Source of the DNA: Woeseia sp.
GTDB lineage: Bacteria > Pseudomonadota > Gammaproteobacteria > Steroidobacterales > Woeseiaceae
DNA length: 33,268 nt
Reading direction: 5' to 3'
Assembly (NCBI GenBank): GCA_018701055.1
Contig: JABIUH010000214.1
Location: 1 to 33,268, forward strand
Part shown: positions 1 to 7,987 of the stretch, one piece after another
How positions within the stretch are numbered: position 1 is the first letter of the stretch
Layout of the letters: every line of letters starts with the position of its first letter
The notes under the pieces: model-generated
The model's database searches: none
What the model saw: the letters and a program-made list of their open reading frames with translations, nothing else
Told to the model about the DNA's origin: nothing
Position numbers and translations under genes: made by a program

Positions 1-288
1 GCAGACGTGATTCTACAGGCAGAAGCGGGATATTCAGTGGCGTCGACTAATTCGCTAGTCGGCCATAGAAACGCAGGTGACCACGGTTGGGCTCGGGACG
101 ATAAAGACATGCATGGAATTTTTCTAGCAACAGGCCCACGGCTACCGAAAGGAAAGCGCATATCCAAACTCAATAACATCGATGTGTATCCGTTGATGAT
201 GGAGGTGCTGGGCTTGCCGATAACGACGCCCATCGACGGAAACGCCAAATTGTTACCTAATTTGCTTACGCCCAAGGTCGAGTTCTAA
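1..288 (+). CDS. Type I phosphodiesterase/nucleotide pyrophosphatase family protein, C-terminal fragment
   Basis: The frame is open from the first base of the window, so the gene begins upstream and only about 95 C-terminal residues are present. The segment GDHGWARDDKDMHGIFLATGP matches the alkaline-phosphatase-superfamily signature of ectonucleotide pyrophosphatase/phosphodiesterases, where the histidine of the HG pair is a metal ligand. It is followed by the typical NNIDVYPLMMEVLGLP tail. Members hydrolyse phosphodiester or pyrophosphate bonds, usually outside the cytoplasm. Substrate and export cannot be judged because the N-terminus and the nucleophile Thr/Ser region are missing. It converges with the rayT gene. 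Confidence 0.75.
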   Translation, partial: ADVILQAEAGYSVASTNSLVGHRNAGDHGWARDDKDMHGIFLATGPRLPKGKRISKLNNIDVYPLMMEVLGLPITTPIDGNAKLLPNLLTPKVEF

Positions 289-368
289 TAAATTTTGCAC
301 CCACCCGAATCCGGACCGATGAAGCGTAAGGCTGGCTGTCTCGTTCCGCTCAAAATTTACTTTGCTGA
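289..368. other. Short intergenic gap, nothing recognised
   Basis: This 80-bp gap separates the phosphodiesterase gene from the first REP hairpin. No gene or clear terminator is seen in it apart from that adjacent hairpin. Confidence 0.4.
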
Positions 369-413
369 AAAAACTGGGTCAGAGCCCAATTAAAGGGCTC
401 TGACCCAGTTTTT
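369..413. repeat. REP hairpin R1, downstream of rayT
   Basis: Perfect inverted repeat with 19-bp arms (369-387 and 395-413) around a 7-nt AT-rich loop. The arm core is CTGGGTCAGAGCCC, with A-tracts outside on one side and T-tracts on the other, so on either strand it also looks like an intrinsic terminator. The rayT stop codon (412-414) lies in its edge. Its near twin is at 1161-1206. Confidence 0.9.
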
Positions 414-1104
414 ATCGAACTGTTCGCGGTCGACCCGGGATGCCAGATCCCAATGACACATCAAGTGTTACCTCGATTTTTTCTCGAAATTGAGTAGATC
501 CGACTGGCAGGCCTTTGTTCGTCCCGAAACGTATTGCATCGAAATCATCTTCAGTGGTTCCCGAAGAAAAGATGCGTCGATACCGCTCCGATCGCAAATT
601 CGGGTCTTTACTGAGTTGTAAGAGTTCTTGTCGCGGTTTGACAAGTGCACTCTTCGATCCGAGAGCGTTTACACGATAACTTGACCACCTATAGTCGTCA
701 GGAACATTAACCATGTGCGCGCGAACCGGATTCAATTCTATGTATCTATAGCAAGCGAAGAGATAAGTTTCTGAGTCAATCAGCGTGGATCGGAAACGAC
801 CTTCCCAAAAAGTGCCAGATCTTTGGTTGTACTTATTGAATAGCTGTACATACTTCCGACCAACTTGCTGCATCATTCGTGATGCCCCATCAATGGTGGT
901 AGGTGTCACCAGCAAATGCACATGGTTCGTCATAAGTACGAAAGCGTGAATGTCGACTTCGTACTTTGTCGACATTTCAGCGAGTGAATTGAGATACATG
1001 ACGTAATCTTGATTACGATGGAAACACGGCAGCCTATTGTTGCCACGCTGCACAATGTGCATTGGGTAACCAGGAATACAAAGGCGTTTCATTCTAGGCA
1101 TCAT
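412..1104 (-). CDS. rayT: REP-associated tyrosine transposase (RayT/TnpA-REP, Y1 family)
   Basis: Encodes 230 residues of the IS200/IS605-related Y1 transposase superfamily, in the REP-associated branch. These single-domain HUH endonucleases cut and rejoin single-stranded DNA at REP palindromes. Seen here: the metal-binding HUH-type motif MTNHVHLL (H61, H63), a candidate nucleophile Tyr85 in VGRKYVQLFN, then FWEGRFRS and the family segment YIELNPVRAHMV. Length is normal and no frameshift is seen. The start at 1104 is not backed by a strong Shine-Dalgarno; the Met four codons later is an alternative. The gene is bracketed by two near-identical REP hairpins, and related palindromes recur elsewhere in the window. 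Family assignment is firm; mobilisation of these particular palindromes is inferred. Confidence 0.9.
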   Translation of the reverse strand: MMPRMKRLCIPGYPMHIVQRGNNRLPCFHRNQDYVMYLNSLAEMSTKYEVDIHAFVLMTNHVHLLVTPTTIDGASRMMQQVGRKYVQLFNKYNQRSGTFWEGRFRSTLIDSETYLFACYRYIELNPVRAHMVNVPDDYRWSSYRVNALGSKSALVKPRQELLQLSKDPNLRSERYRRIFSSGTTEDDFDAIRFGTNKGLPVGSTQFREKIEVTLDVSLGSGIPGRPRTVR

Positions 1105-1160
1105 CTGAACGATGAACCTACATCGACTTCCGATCTACACGTGTTTGTGGCGTGAACACC

Positions 1161-1206
1161 AAAAAACTGGGTCAGAGCCGTTTATTAGGCTCTGACCCAG
1201 TTTTTT
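1161..1206. repeat. REP hairpin R2, between rayT and atpC
   Basis: Inverted repeat with perfect 19-bp arms (1161-1179 and 1188-1206) and an 8-nt AT-rich loop. It shares the CTGGGTCAGAGCC core with R1 and has A/T tracts on both outer sides. It starts only 8 bp past the atpC stop codon, so it is the best candidate for the terminator of the leftward ATP synthase operon. Confidence 0.9.
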
Positions 1207-1214
1207 AGTCGGGG

Positions 1215-1628
1215 TTAGCGGCCCTTTAGTCTTTGCGCCGCTATATAGCGGGCACGGGCCTCGGCCAGCTCTTCCTGAGCGCGGGCCAGATCTGTTTCTT
1301 CGGAGATCCCTGCCAGTGCCTCTTCAGCGTCTTGTTGCGCCTGCAATGCAGCCGCTTCATCCAGTTCATCGCCACGCAACGCAGTATCCGCCAGTACAGT
1401 CACAATATGCGGCTGAATCTCAAGGATGCCACCGGTTATATAGAAAAAATGTTCCTTTCCTTCAGTGTCCTCAATGCGGACCTCACCTGGTTTCAACGCC
1501 GTCAACAATGGCGCATGACGAGGTGAGATTCCGACCTCGCCCATTTTTGCTGGCGCGTAGACCATGCTGGCGTCGCCAGAATAAATCTCGCCCTCTGCGG
1601 ATACGATATCAACCTGAATCGTTGCCAT
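1215..1628 (-). CDS. atpC: F1Fo ATP synthase subunit epsilon
   Basis: A 137-residue epsilon subunit, the central-stalk protein that binds gamma and regulates the enzyme by extending its C-terminal helices. The N-terminal beta-sandwich reads IQVDIVSAEGEIYSGDASMVYAPAKMGEVGISPRHAPLLTALKPGEVRI, a standard epsilon sequence. The C-terminal part (about residues 90-137) is alanine- and glutamate-rich helical sequence. Length is usual. It is the last gene of the operon, 4 bp after atpD, and is followed by REP hairpin R2. Confidence 0.97.
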   Translation of the reverse strand: MATIQVDIVSAEGEIYSGDASMVYAPAKMGEVGISPRHAPLLTALKPGEVRIEDTEGKEHFFYITGGILEIQPHIVTVLADTALRGDELDEAAALQAQQDAEEALAGISEETDLARAQEELAEARARYIAAQRLKGR

Positions 1629-1632
1629 GCTC

Positions 1633-3012
1633 TTACTTCATCGTCTCTGCTTTCTCGACTGCTTCGTCGATCGAGCCAACCATGTAGAACGCCTGCTCAG
1701 GCATGTGATCGTAGTCACCCGCAACAATTCCGGTAAAGCCACGAATCGTTTCGGCAAGTTTTACGTACTTACCTGGAGCACCGGTAAACGTTTCGGCAAC
1801 AGCGAACGGCTGTGACAGGAAGCGTTGAATCTTACGTGCCCGAGTAACTGACTGTTTGTCGTCTTCTGACAATTCGTCCATACCCAGAATTGCGATAATG
1901 TCCTGTAGCTCTTTGTAGCGCTGCAATACCGCTTGCACGCCGCGCGCGCAGTCATAGTGTTCCTGACCAATGACTTGCGGATCAAGAATTCGACTGGTTG
2001 AATCAAGCGGATCAACGGCCGGATAAATTCCGAGCTCGGCGATTTGACGTGACAGTACGAGTGTTGCATCAAGGTGAGCAAAGGTCGTTGCTGGTGATGG
2101 ATCAGTTAAGTCATCCGCTGGTACGTAAACGGCTTGGAAAGACGTAATAGAACCAGTCTTGGTTGAGGCGATACGTTCCTGCAAAACGCCCATTTCCTCA
2201 GCAAGCGTTGGCTGGTAGCCCACCGCTGATGGCATACGGCCAAGCAAAGCGGATACTTCGGTTCCGGCCAGCGTGTATCGATAAATGTTATCGATAAACA
2301 TCAATACATCTCGGCCTTCGTCGCGAAACGCTTCGGCCATCGTCAAGCCAGTGATTGCGACACGAAGACGGTTACCAGGAGGCTCGTTCATCTGGCCGTA
2401 GACAAGCGAGACCTTGTCGATAACGCCCGACTCGGTCATCTCATGATAGAAGTCATTACCCTCACGAGTACGCTCGCCAACCCCAGCGAACACTGAATAG
2501 CCACCGTGTCCTTTGGCGATGTTATTGATCAACTCCATCAGCGTGACGGTTTTGCCAACACCCGCACCGCCGAATAGACCGACCTTGCCGCCCTTTGATA
2601 TCGGCATAATGAGATCGACGACCTTAATACCGGTCTCGAGCAGCTCCGTTGTTGCTGCCTGCTCTTCATAACTGGGCGGAGAACGGTGAATAGGCATCGA
2701 AACTTCCGCACCAATGTCACCTTTGTTATCAATCGGCTTTCCGAGAACATCCATGATGCGACCGAGCGTTTTCTCACCCACCGGCACATTGATTGGAGCG
2801 CCGGTATTGGACACATTCATGCCACGTTGCAGTCCTTCGCTTGAGCCCATCGCAATGGTACGAACGACACCGTCACCCAGCTGCTGCTGCACCTCGAGCG
2901 TTATGCCCGCGTCGTCAATCATCAATGCATCGTAGATCTTGGGAATCTGGTCTGACGGAAACTCAACATCGACGACAGCCCCGATAATCTGCACGGTAGT
3001 TCCTGTGCTCAT
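1633..3012 (-). CDS. atpD: F1Fo ATP synthase subunit beta (catalytic)
   Basis: 459 residues carrying the catalytic nucleotide sites of F1. Walker A GGAGVGKT is at residues 148-155, GERTREGND and the Walker B segment LMFIDNIYRYTLAGTE follow, and the adenine-loop region SQPFAVAETFTG is near the C-terminus. All key residues expected for ATP synthesis or hydrolysis are present. The only mild oddity is Tyr for Phe in the usual IYRFTLAG. Length is standard. It sits 57 bp downstream of atpG and 4 bp upstream of atpC, and is translated from the shared operon mRNA. Confidence 0.98.
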   Translation of the reverse strand: MSTGTTVQIIGAVVDVEFPSDQIPKIYDALMIDDAGITLEVQQQLGDGVVRTIAMGSSEGLQRGMNVSNTGAPINVPVGEKTLGRIMDVLGKPIDNKGDIGAEVSMPIHRSPPSYEEQAATTELLETGIKVVDLIMPISKGGKVGLFGGAGVGKTVTLMELINNIAKGHGGYSVFAGVGERTREGNDFYHEMTESGVIDKVSLVYGQMNEPPGNRLRVAITGLTMAEAFRDEGRDVLMFIDNIYRYTLAGTEVSALLGRMPSAVGYQPTLAEEMGVLQERIASTKTGSITSFQAVYVPADDLTDPSPATTFAHLDATLVLSRQIAELGIYPAVDPLDSTSRILDPQVIGQEHYDCARGVQAVLQRYKELQDIIAILGMDELSEDDKQSVTRARKIQRFLSQPFAVAETFTGAPGKYVKLAETIRGFTGIVAGDYDHMPEQAFYMVGSIDEAVEKAETMK

Positions 3013-3069
3013 CTTTAATCCTCTAAACTTCTTCGGCGATTAATCGCCACAATGTTTTAAATTCTGTAA

Positions 3070-3942
3070 CTAACCTGAAACTGCCGCGGCACCGCCGACG
3101 ATCTCTGAAATTTCTTGGGTGATCGACGCTTGACGCGCCTTGTTATACGCAAGTTGTAGCTCGTCAATAATGTCGCCCGCATTGTCAGTCGCTGACTTCA
3201 TCGCCACCATCTTGGCAGCCATCTCACATGCAAAATTTTCAACCGCGCCACGATAGACTTGCGATTCGATATAACGCATCAGCACGTCGTCGAGCAGTTC
3301 TGTCGCTTCGGGCTCGTAAATATAATCCCAGTGGTCCTGGAGCGTTTCTTCGCCGAGGTCGATCGCGCTTACCGGTAGTAGCGACTTCACCTGCGGCACC
3401 TGGCTCATCGTGTTCACAAAGTCATTGTGAACCAGAAACAATCGATCGATAGTTCCTTCGCTGTACGAGTCCAACATGATTTTAATTGCGCCGATCAGGT
3501 CGTTGACGTGGGGCTTGTCACCGAGATGGGTTGCCGTACCAACAACGCTGCCACCCAGCCGACGGAAAAACTGCACTGCCTTGGCGCCAACCAATACCAG
3601 ATCAACTTCAACGTCTTGTTCTTTCCTTTTCGACAGTTCGTTGATAACCGTCTTGAACATATTGATGTTCAAGCCGCCACAAAGTCCGCGGTCGGTAGAT
3701 ATGACGATGTAGCCGACGCGTTTAACTTCGCGTTCAACTAGCCAGGGATGTTTGTAGTCGGGGTTCGCGTTGCCAAGATGTCCAATCACGCGACGGATGC
3801 GCTCGGCATAGGGACGTGATGCTTCCATCTGATTCTGCGCTTTGCGAATCTTGGAAGCAGCAACCATTTCCATTGCCTTAGTGATCTTCTGCATGTTTTT
3901 CACGCTGCGGATCTTTGTGCGTATCTCTTTTTCGTTTGCCAC
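3070..3942 (-). CDS. atpG: F1Fo ATP synthase subunit gamma
   Basis: 290 residues forming the rotating central shaft of F1. The N-terminal helix EIRTKIRSVKNMQKITKAMEMVAASKIRKAQ and the C-terminal helix (KSATDNAGDIIDELQLAYNKARQASITQEISEIVGGAAAV) are the conserved coiled-coil pair that enters the alpha3beta3 ring. STDRGLCGGLN is also typical. Length is two to four residues above the common 286-288. The gene is separated from atpA by an unusually long 210-bp spacer holding a duplicated stem-loop. Confidence 0.97.
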   Translation of the reverse strand: MANEKEIRTKIRSVKNMQKITKAMEMVAASKIRKAQNQMEASRPYAERIRRVIGHLGNANPDYKHPWLVEREVKRVGYIVISTDRGLCGGLNINMFKTVINELSKRKEQDVEVDLVLVGAKAVQFFRRLGGSVVGTATHLGDKPHVNDLIGAIKIMLDSYSEGTIDRLFLVHNDFVNTMSQVPQVKSLLPVSAIDLGEETLQDHWDYIYEPEATELLDDVLMRYIESQVYRGAVENFACEMAAKMVAMKSATDNAGDIIDELQLAYNKARQASITQEISEIVGGAAAVSG

Positions 3943-3988
3943 GCTTATAGTTACTCTTATCTAATCGATTGGTTAATTGACCAACCCT

Positions 3989-4005
3989 GATAGCCAAGCG
4001 CTATC
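3989..4005. repeat. 17-nt stem-loop repeat, copy 1
   Basis: Palindrome with 6-bp arms GATAGC/GCTATC and loop CAAGC. It is identical to the copy at 4098-4114. No T-tract follows on either strand, so it does not look like an intrinsic terminator. Confidence 0.75.
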
Positions 4006-4097
4006 CACTTTTGTGCACTCACGACGCCGCGACCAGCTCGTCCCAACGCCTGTCTCTGTTACGCTCTATTGCCGCCTTACAAACCCACCCAATCCTT

Positions 4098-4114
4098 GAT
4101 AGCCAAGCGCTATC
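4098..4114. repeat. 17-nt stem-loop repeat, copy 2
   Basis: Exact second copy of the palindrome at 3989-4005, in the same orientation, within the same atpA-atpG spacer. Confidence 0.75.
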
Positions 4115-4152
4115 ATTGATTCGCGGTAAGATGCCGCGCCTACATATTTTCT

Positions 4153-5694
4153 TTAAAAGGCACCGTTCTCGGCGAAACCTTCACAAACGGCCTTCAAACC
4201 ATCCTGAATGTCATTGCTGAAATCACCAGTCGAATCAATTTTTTCCAAGAGATCAGCATTGTTTGAACGAGCGTAGTCATGCAACGCCGCTTCGTAATCA
4301 CCAACCTTGGCGACGTCGATGCCATCAATGAAACCTTCGTTCGCCGCATACAGCGAAAGACCCATTTCGGACACTGACAAGGGTGAATACTGCTTCTGTT
4401 TCATGAGCTCCGTTACACGCTGTCCACGCTCGAGCTGTTTGCGCGTCGTTTCATCAAGGTCTGATGCAAACTGCGCAAATGCCGCGAGTTCACGATACTG
4501 CGCAAGCGCTAGTCGAATACCGCCGCCGAGTTTCTTAATAATTTTGGTTTGCGCTGCGCCACCTACACGTGACACCGACAAACCGGCGTTGATGGCGGGG
4601 CGAACACCCGCGTTGAATAAATCTGTTTCCAGGAAGATCTGACCGTCCGTAATTGAGATCACGTTAGTCGGCACGAAAGCGGATACATCACCGGCTTGCG
4701 TCTCAATAATAGGCAGGGCCGTGAGTGAACCCGTCTTTCCCTTCACTTTGCCGCCAGAGACTTTTTCAACGTACTCCGCATTGACGCGGGATGCGCGTTC
4801 CAACAGGCGCGAGTGAAGATAGAAAACATCACCGGGGTACGCTTCGCGACCCGGCGGACGACGCAGCAACAACGATACCTGTCGATAGGCCCATGCTTGC
4901 TTGGTTAAATCATCAAAAACGATGAGTGCATCTTCGCCCTTATCGAGGAAGTACTCGCCCATCGACGTACCAGAGTAGGGAGAGATGTATTGCATCGCTG
5001 CACTATCAGCAGCCGATGCGGCGACGACAATGGTATGCGCCATTGCGCCCGTCTCTTCCAGCTTTCGTACCACGCCAGCAACCGATGACGTTTTTTGGCC
5101 GATCGCGACATAAATACATTTAATGCCGGTTCCGATCTGATTGATAATTGCGTCAACAGCGACCGCGGTCTTCCCGGTCTGGCGATCACCAATAATCAGT
5201 TCTCGCTGGCCACGACCAATTGGCACCATTGCGTCAATGGCCTTCAGACCCGTTTGGACGGGCTGATCAACAGACTTACGCTCGATGACACCCGGTGCAA
5301 CCTTCTCAATCGGTGCAGACAAATCAGTATCGATTGGGCCCTTACCGTCAATTGGATTACCCAAAGCATCAACGACACGACCAAGTAACGCTTCACCAAT
5401 GGGCACTTCAAGAATACGGCCGGTCGTTTTGACCGTGTCGCCTTCCGAAATGTGCTTGTAGTCACCAAGAACAACTGCACCGACCGAGTCCTGCTCGAGG
5501 TTCAGTGCCATACCGAATGTGTTGCCCGGAAACTCGAGCATTTCACCGTAACGAGAGTCTGCCAATCCGTGAATACGAACGATTCCGTCGGTCACACCAA
5601 TAACAGTGCCGACATCGCGCGCTTCCGCGGATGATTCGAATTTCTCGATTCGCTCTTTAATCAGATCGCTGATTTCAGAAGCTTTGAGTGCCAT
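4153..5694 (-). CDS. atpA: F1Fo ATP synthase subunit alpha
   Basis: 513 residues, the usual proteobacterial length. It carries the non-catalytic nucleotide sites and contributes the arginine finger to beta. Walker A GDRQTGKT is at residues 169-176, followed by LIVFDDLTKQAWAYRQVSLLLRRPPGREAYPGDVFYLHSRLLERA and then VGGAAQ, all canonical. It is 14 bp downstream of atpH, followed by the 210-bp spacer before atpG. No disruption is seen. Confidence 0.98.
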   Translation of the reverse strand: MALKASEISDLIKERIEKFESSAEARDVGTVIGVTDGIVRIHGLADSRYGEMLEFPGNTFGMALNLEQDSVGAVVLGDYKHISEGDTVKTTGRILEVPIGEALLGRVVDALGNPIDGKGPIDTDLSAPIEKVAPGVIERKSVDQPVQTGLKAIDAMVPIGRGQRELIIGDRQTGKTAVAVDAIINQIGTGIKCIYVAIGQKTSSVAGVVRKLEETGAMAHTIVVAASAADSAAMQYISPYSGTSMGEYFLDKGEDALIVFDDLTKQAWAYRQVSLLLRRPPGREAYPGDVFYLHSRLLERASRVNAEYVEKVSGGKVKGKTGSLTALPIIETQAGDVSAFVPTNVISITDGQIFLETDLFNAGVRPAINAGLSVSRVGGAAQTKIIKKLGGGIRLALAQYRELAAFAQFASDLDETTRKQLERGQRVTELMKQKQYSPLSVSEMGLSLYAANEGFIDGIDVAKVGDYEAALHDYARSNNADLLEKIDSTGDFSNDIQDGLKAVCEGFAENGAF

Positions 5695-5708
5695 TTTTAT
5701 CTTCCTCT

Positions 5709-6272
5709 TTAGGAGATCAACGCGTTAGTCAGGCTAGTTAGCCGTGCACGCAGTGATCCATCAATAACAACATCACCGGCACGAATAACGGCGCCTCCGA
5801 TGAGGTTTTCATCTATTTCTGTCGACAGGTTGACGTTACTGCCTAAGCGCGCTTTCAAAGCTGCGGCTATGATGGCCTGCTGCTCAGCGCTTATCGGCGC
5901 TGCCGACGTCACGGTTACGTCGACCGTATTCTCCACTGCTGCTTTCAACGCATCGAAATGCTCCGCAATTTCGGGCAACACATTCACTCGCCCATACTCG
6001 AGCAGCAACTTCAAAAAATTAGTGCCGTGTTCGTCATCACCCGATAACACGCCGACATCGCTTCCCGCCGAACCAAGAAGGTCCGCCAGGAACTTCAATT
6101 TCTGTGCATCCGACAATGTCGGATTCGCCAGAAACGTAACGACGTCTCCATTCGCCAAAAGACTTCTCGCCACTTCAAGTGCATTTGACCAGCCATCTAG
6201 GTTGCTGTTCTCTTGCGCAAAGTCGAACGCCGCTCTGGCATAAGGCCGTGCAATTGTATTGTTATCAGCCAT
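5709..6272 (-). CDS. atpH: F1Fo ATP synthase subunit delta
   Basis: 187 residues of the OSCP/delta family, which joins the peripheral stalk (b subunits) to the top of F1. The N-terminus TIARPYARAAFDFAQ and the C-terminal IDENLIGGAVIRAGDVVIDGSLRARLTSL are diagnostic. It is about ten residues longer than many homologues, through a Gly/Asp-rich insert near residues 70-85 (LLGSAGSDVGVLSGDDEHG). Spaced 9 bp from atpF and 14 bp from atpA. Confidence 0.95.
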   Translation of the reverse strand: MADNNTIARPYARAAFDFAQENSNLDGWSNALEVARSLLANGDVVTFLANPTLSDAQKLKFLADLLGSAGSDVGVLSGDDEHGTNFLKLLLEYGRVNVLPEIAEHFDALKAAVENTVDVTVTSAAPISAEQQAIIAAALKARLGSNVNLSTEIDENLIGGAVIRAGDVVIDGSLRARLTSLTNALIS

Positions 6273-6281
6273 TCGTTGCTC

Positions 6282-6752
6282 TTACAGCTCGTTTGCCAGG
6301 TCGCTCAAGATATCTGCATGAGCTTTCGGATCTATTTCTCGGCGTAGAATTTTTTCTGCGCTCGCCACAGCGATAGCAGAAACCTGCCCGCGCAGTTCTT
6401 CTCGTGCACGATTAGTTTCCTGCTCAACGTCAGCCGTCGCCGCCGCAAGTTGGCGTTCACGTTCTTTCACGCCACTCGACTTGCCTTCGGCAATAATTTC
6501 GTTGGCACGCGCGTGCGCCTGATCAAGAATCGTTGTGGCTTGTTTGCGCGCATTATCGACAATATCGCCGGATTCAGCTTGCGCCTTGTCCAGACTTTGT
6601 TGACCACGTTCTGCTGCCGCCAAGCCTTCTGTAATTTGCGCTTGACGTTCTTCGATCGCGGCCATAATTGGCGGCCAGATCTTCTTCATACAGAACCAGA
6701 CGAACACGAGCATCGCGATCGACTGGCCCAGCAGGGTCATATTAATATCCAC
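6282..6752 (-). CDS. atpF: F1Fo ATP synthase subunit b
   Basis: 156 residues, the usual size. One N-terminal membrane segment (about residues 5-25) is followed by a long charged, alanine-rich helix that dimerises as the peripheral stalk, with the typical AAIEERQAQITEGLAAAERG sequence. It lies between atpE and atpH. An 81-bp gap with a small hairpin separates it from atpE. Confidence 0.96.
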   Translation of the reverse strand: MDINMTLLGQSIAMLVFVWFCMKKIWPPIMAAIEERQAQITEGLAAAERGQQSLDKAQAESGDIVDNARKQATTILDQAHARANEIIAEGKSSGVKERERQLAAATADVEQETNRAREELRGQVSAIAVASAEKILRREIDPKAHADILSDLANEL

Positions 6753-6764
6753 GTTTTTTCCTTT

Positions 6765-6795
6765 GAAAAAGCCGCTATGTTCGCGACGCTTTTTC
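6765..6795 (-). promoter_or_regulatory. Hairpin in the atpE-atpF spacer
   Basis: Arms GAAAAAGC (6765-6772) and GCTTTTTC (6788-6795) pair exactly, with a possible inner CGC/GCG pairing. It sits after the c-subunit gene and before the b-subunit gene. An intercistronic hairpin here could help set the high c-to-b expression ratio, but that is inference only. Confidence 0.35.
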
Positions 6796-6833
6796 CAACT
6801 TCAGTAGATTACAAAGCATCTATTGAAAAGCCG

Positions 6834-7106
6834 TTAGCCGCCGGTAGCTTGTTGTAGCTGCGCGATGAACGGGTTTGCAAAGGCAAAGTACAACGCGATG
6901 CCAACACCAATCATGGCGACAGCATCAAGCAGTGCCACAACGAGGAACATTTTGGTTTGCAGCATCGGTGCCAATTCAGGTTGTCGCGCAGCGCCTTCAA
7001 GAAAACGTCCGCCCAGCAAGCCCATGCCAATGCCTACGCCAAGTGCGCCAAGACCAATCAATAGTGCTACGGCGATAGCCGTAAACCCAATTACAGTTTC
7101 CATCAA
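6834..7106 (-). CDS. atpE: F1Fo ATP synthase subunit c
   Basis: 90-residue hairpin proteolipid that forms the rotor ring. The first membrane helix carries the glycine-rich LGALGVGIGMGLLGG pattern, the polar loop is ARQPEL, and the second helix holds the ion-carrying carboxylate Asp61 in ALLDAVAMIGVGIALYFAF. The Asp and surroundings resemble proton-type gammaproteobacterial c subunits. Two Met codons open the ORF, so the start is uncertain by one residue. Confidence 0.97.
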   Translation of the reverse strand: MMETVIGFTAIAVALLIGLGALGVGIGMGLLGGRFLEGAARQPELAPMLQTKMFLVVALLDAVAMIGVGIALYFAFANPFIAQLQQATGG

Positions 7107-7141
7107 ATTCTCCAGTACGAGATCAGGTTAATCAAAATAAT

Positions 7142-7987
7142 TTAGTGTTCTTCCATTGCCAGCGTTAAGTAAACCACCGTCAACATCATGAAAATAAAAG
7201 CCTGCAAGGTCACAATCAGTATGTGGAAAACTGCCCAGCCGAAGTGGAGGGGCAGTTGCCAGACGCCAAGCAACGCTATCAGGATAAAAATTAGCTCACC
7301 GGCAAACATATTACCGAACAGGCGCAGTGACAATGACAGTGGCTTGGCCAACAACGCAACAGATTCAAGTATGAAATTAAAAGCAATAATAAACGGCGCT
7401 GCGATTATCGCTGGACCTTTAAATGACGGTGCAATCGGGTGCAGTGTCAACTCGCCAATAAAGCCGACGATGCCTTTGCTTCTGATCGAGTAAAATAGGA
7501 CCAAAAAGAAGACAGCGATCGACATGCCAAATGTAATGTTCACATCCGTTGTCGGCACCACCTTTAAATAAGGGATACCGACAGCTGCACCCGCCATGGG
7601 CAACCAGTCGACCGGGATAAGGTCCATCAAATTCATTAAAAACACCCAGACAAATATTGTCAGGGCCAGCGGCGCAATGAGTCGGCTCTTACCATGAAAG
7701 GTGTCTTTGACACTGGAATCGACGAATTCAATAACGATCTCGACGAAGGCCTGTAACTTGCCCGGCTTTTTTGAAGATGCTTTTTTAGCCGGCCCGCGGA
7801 ACATCAATACAAATAAGAGTCCTAGAAACACAGAGAAGAACATCGAATCAACGTTTACGGCCATGGGATTGCCGGCGCATTGATTCCACACCCAGGCATC
7901 ATCCACTTTGCACACCTGCAAATTTTGCAGATGGTGGGCAATATATTCGCCGGACGTTTGTGCTCCGTGTCCGTCTTCAGTCGCCAT
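7142..7987 (-). CDS. atpB: F1Fo ATP synthase subunit a
   Basis: 281 residues from the ATG at 7987, chosen because GAGAG lies about 7 nt upstream; an upstream in-frame start at 8023 would add 12 residues. It is the membrane stator that forms the proton half-channels. Several membrane helices are visible. The conserved LSLSLRLFGNMFAGELIF supplies the essential arginine, and HILIVTLQAFIFMMLTVVYL is the last helix. The first codons overlap the end of atpI by 11 bp (ATGGCGACTGA), suggesting translational coupling. Confidence 0.96.
   Translation of the reverse strand: MATEDGHGAQTSGEYIAHHLQNLQVCKVDDAWVWNQCAGNPMAVNVDSMFFSVFLGLLFVLMFRGPAKKASSKKPGKLQAFVEIVIEFVDSSVKDTFHGKSRLIAPLALTIFVWVFLMNLMDLIPVDWLPMAGAAVGIPYLKVVPTTDVNITFGMSIAVFFLVLFYSIRSKGIVGFIGELTLHPIAPSFKGPAIIAAPFIIAFNFILESVALLAKPLSLSLRLFGNMFAGELIFILIALLGVWQLPLHFGWAVFHILIVTLQAFIFMMLTVVYLTLAMEEH

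Larger units (their letters stand above)
3943..4152 (-). other. Long atpA-atpG spacer with duplicated stem-loop
   Basis: A 210-bp non-coding gap inside an operon whose other junctions are 4-81 bp. It contains two identical 17-nt palindromes, GATAGC-CAAGC-GCTATC, at 3989-4005 and 4098-4114. Each is preceded by CCTGA or CCTTGA-like sequence and the two lie 109 bp apart. A short stem-loop pair in the mRNA could affect RNA stability or translation of atpG; no gene is recognised. Confidence 0.6.

Noticed and set aside
369..1206. rayT with R1/R2 as a classical IS element
   Set aside because: The ends are REP hairpins of the Y1 REP-associated type, not IS200/IS605 ends, and no target duplication is expected or seen.
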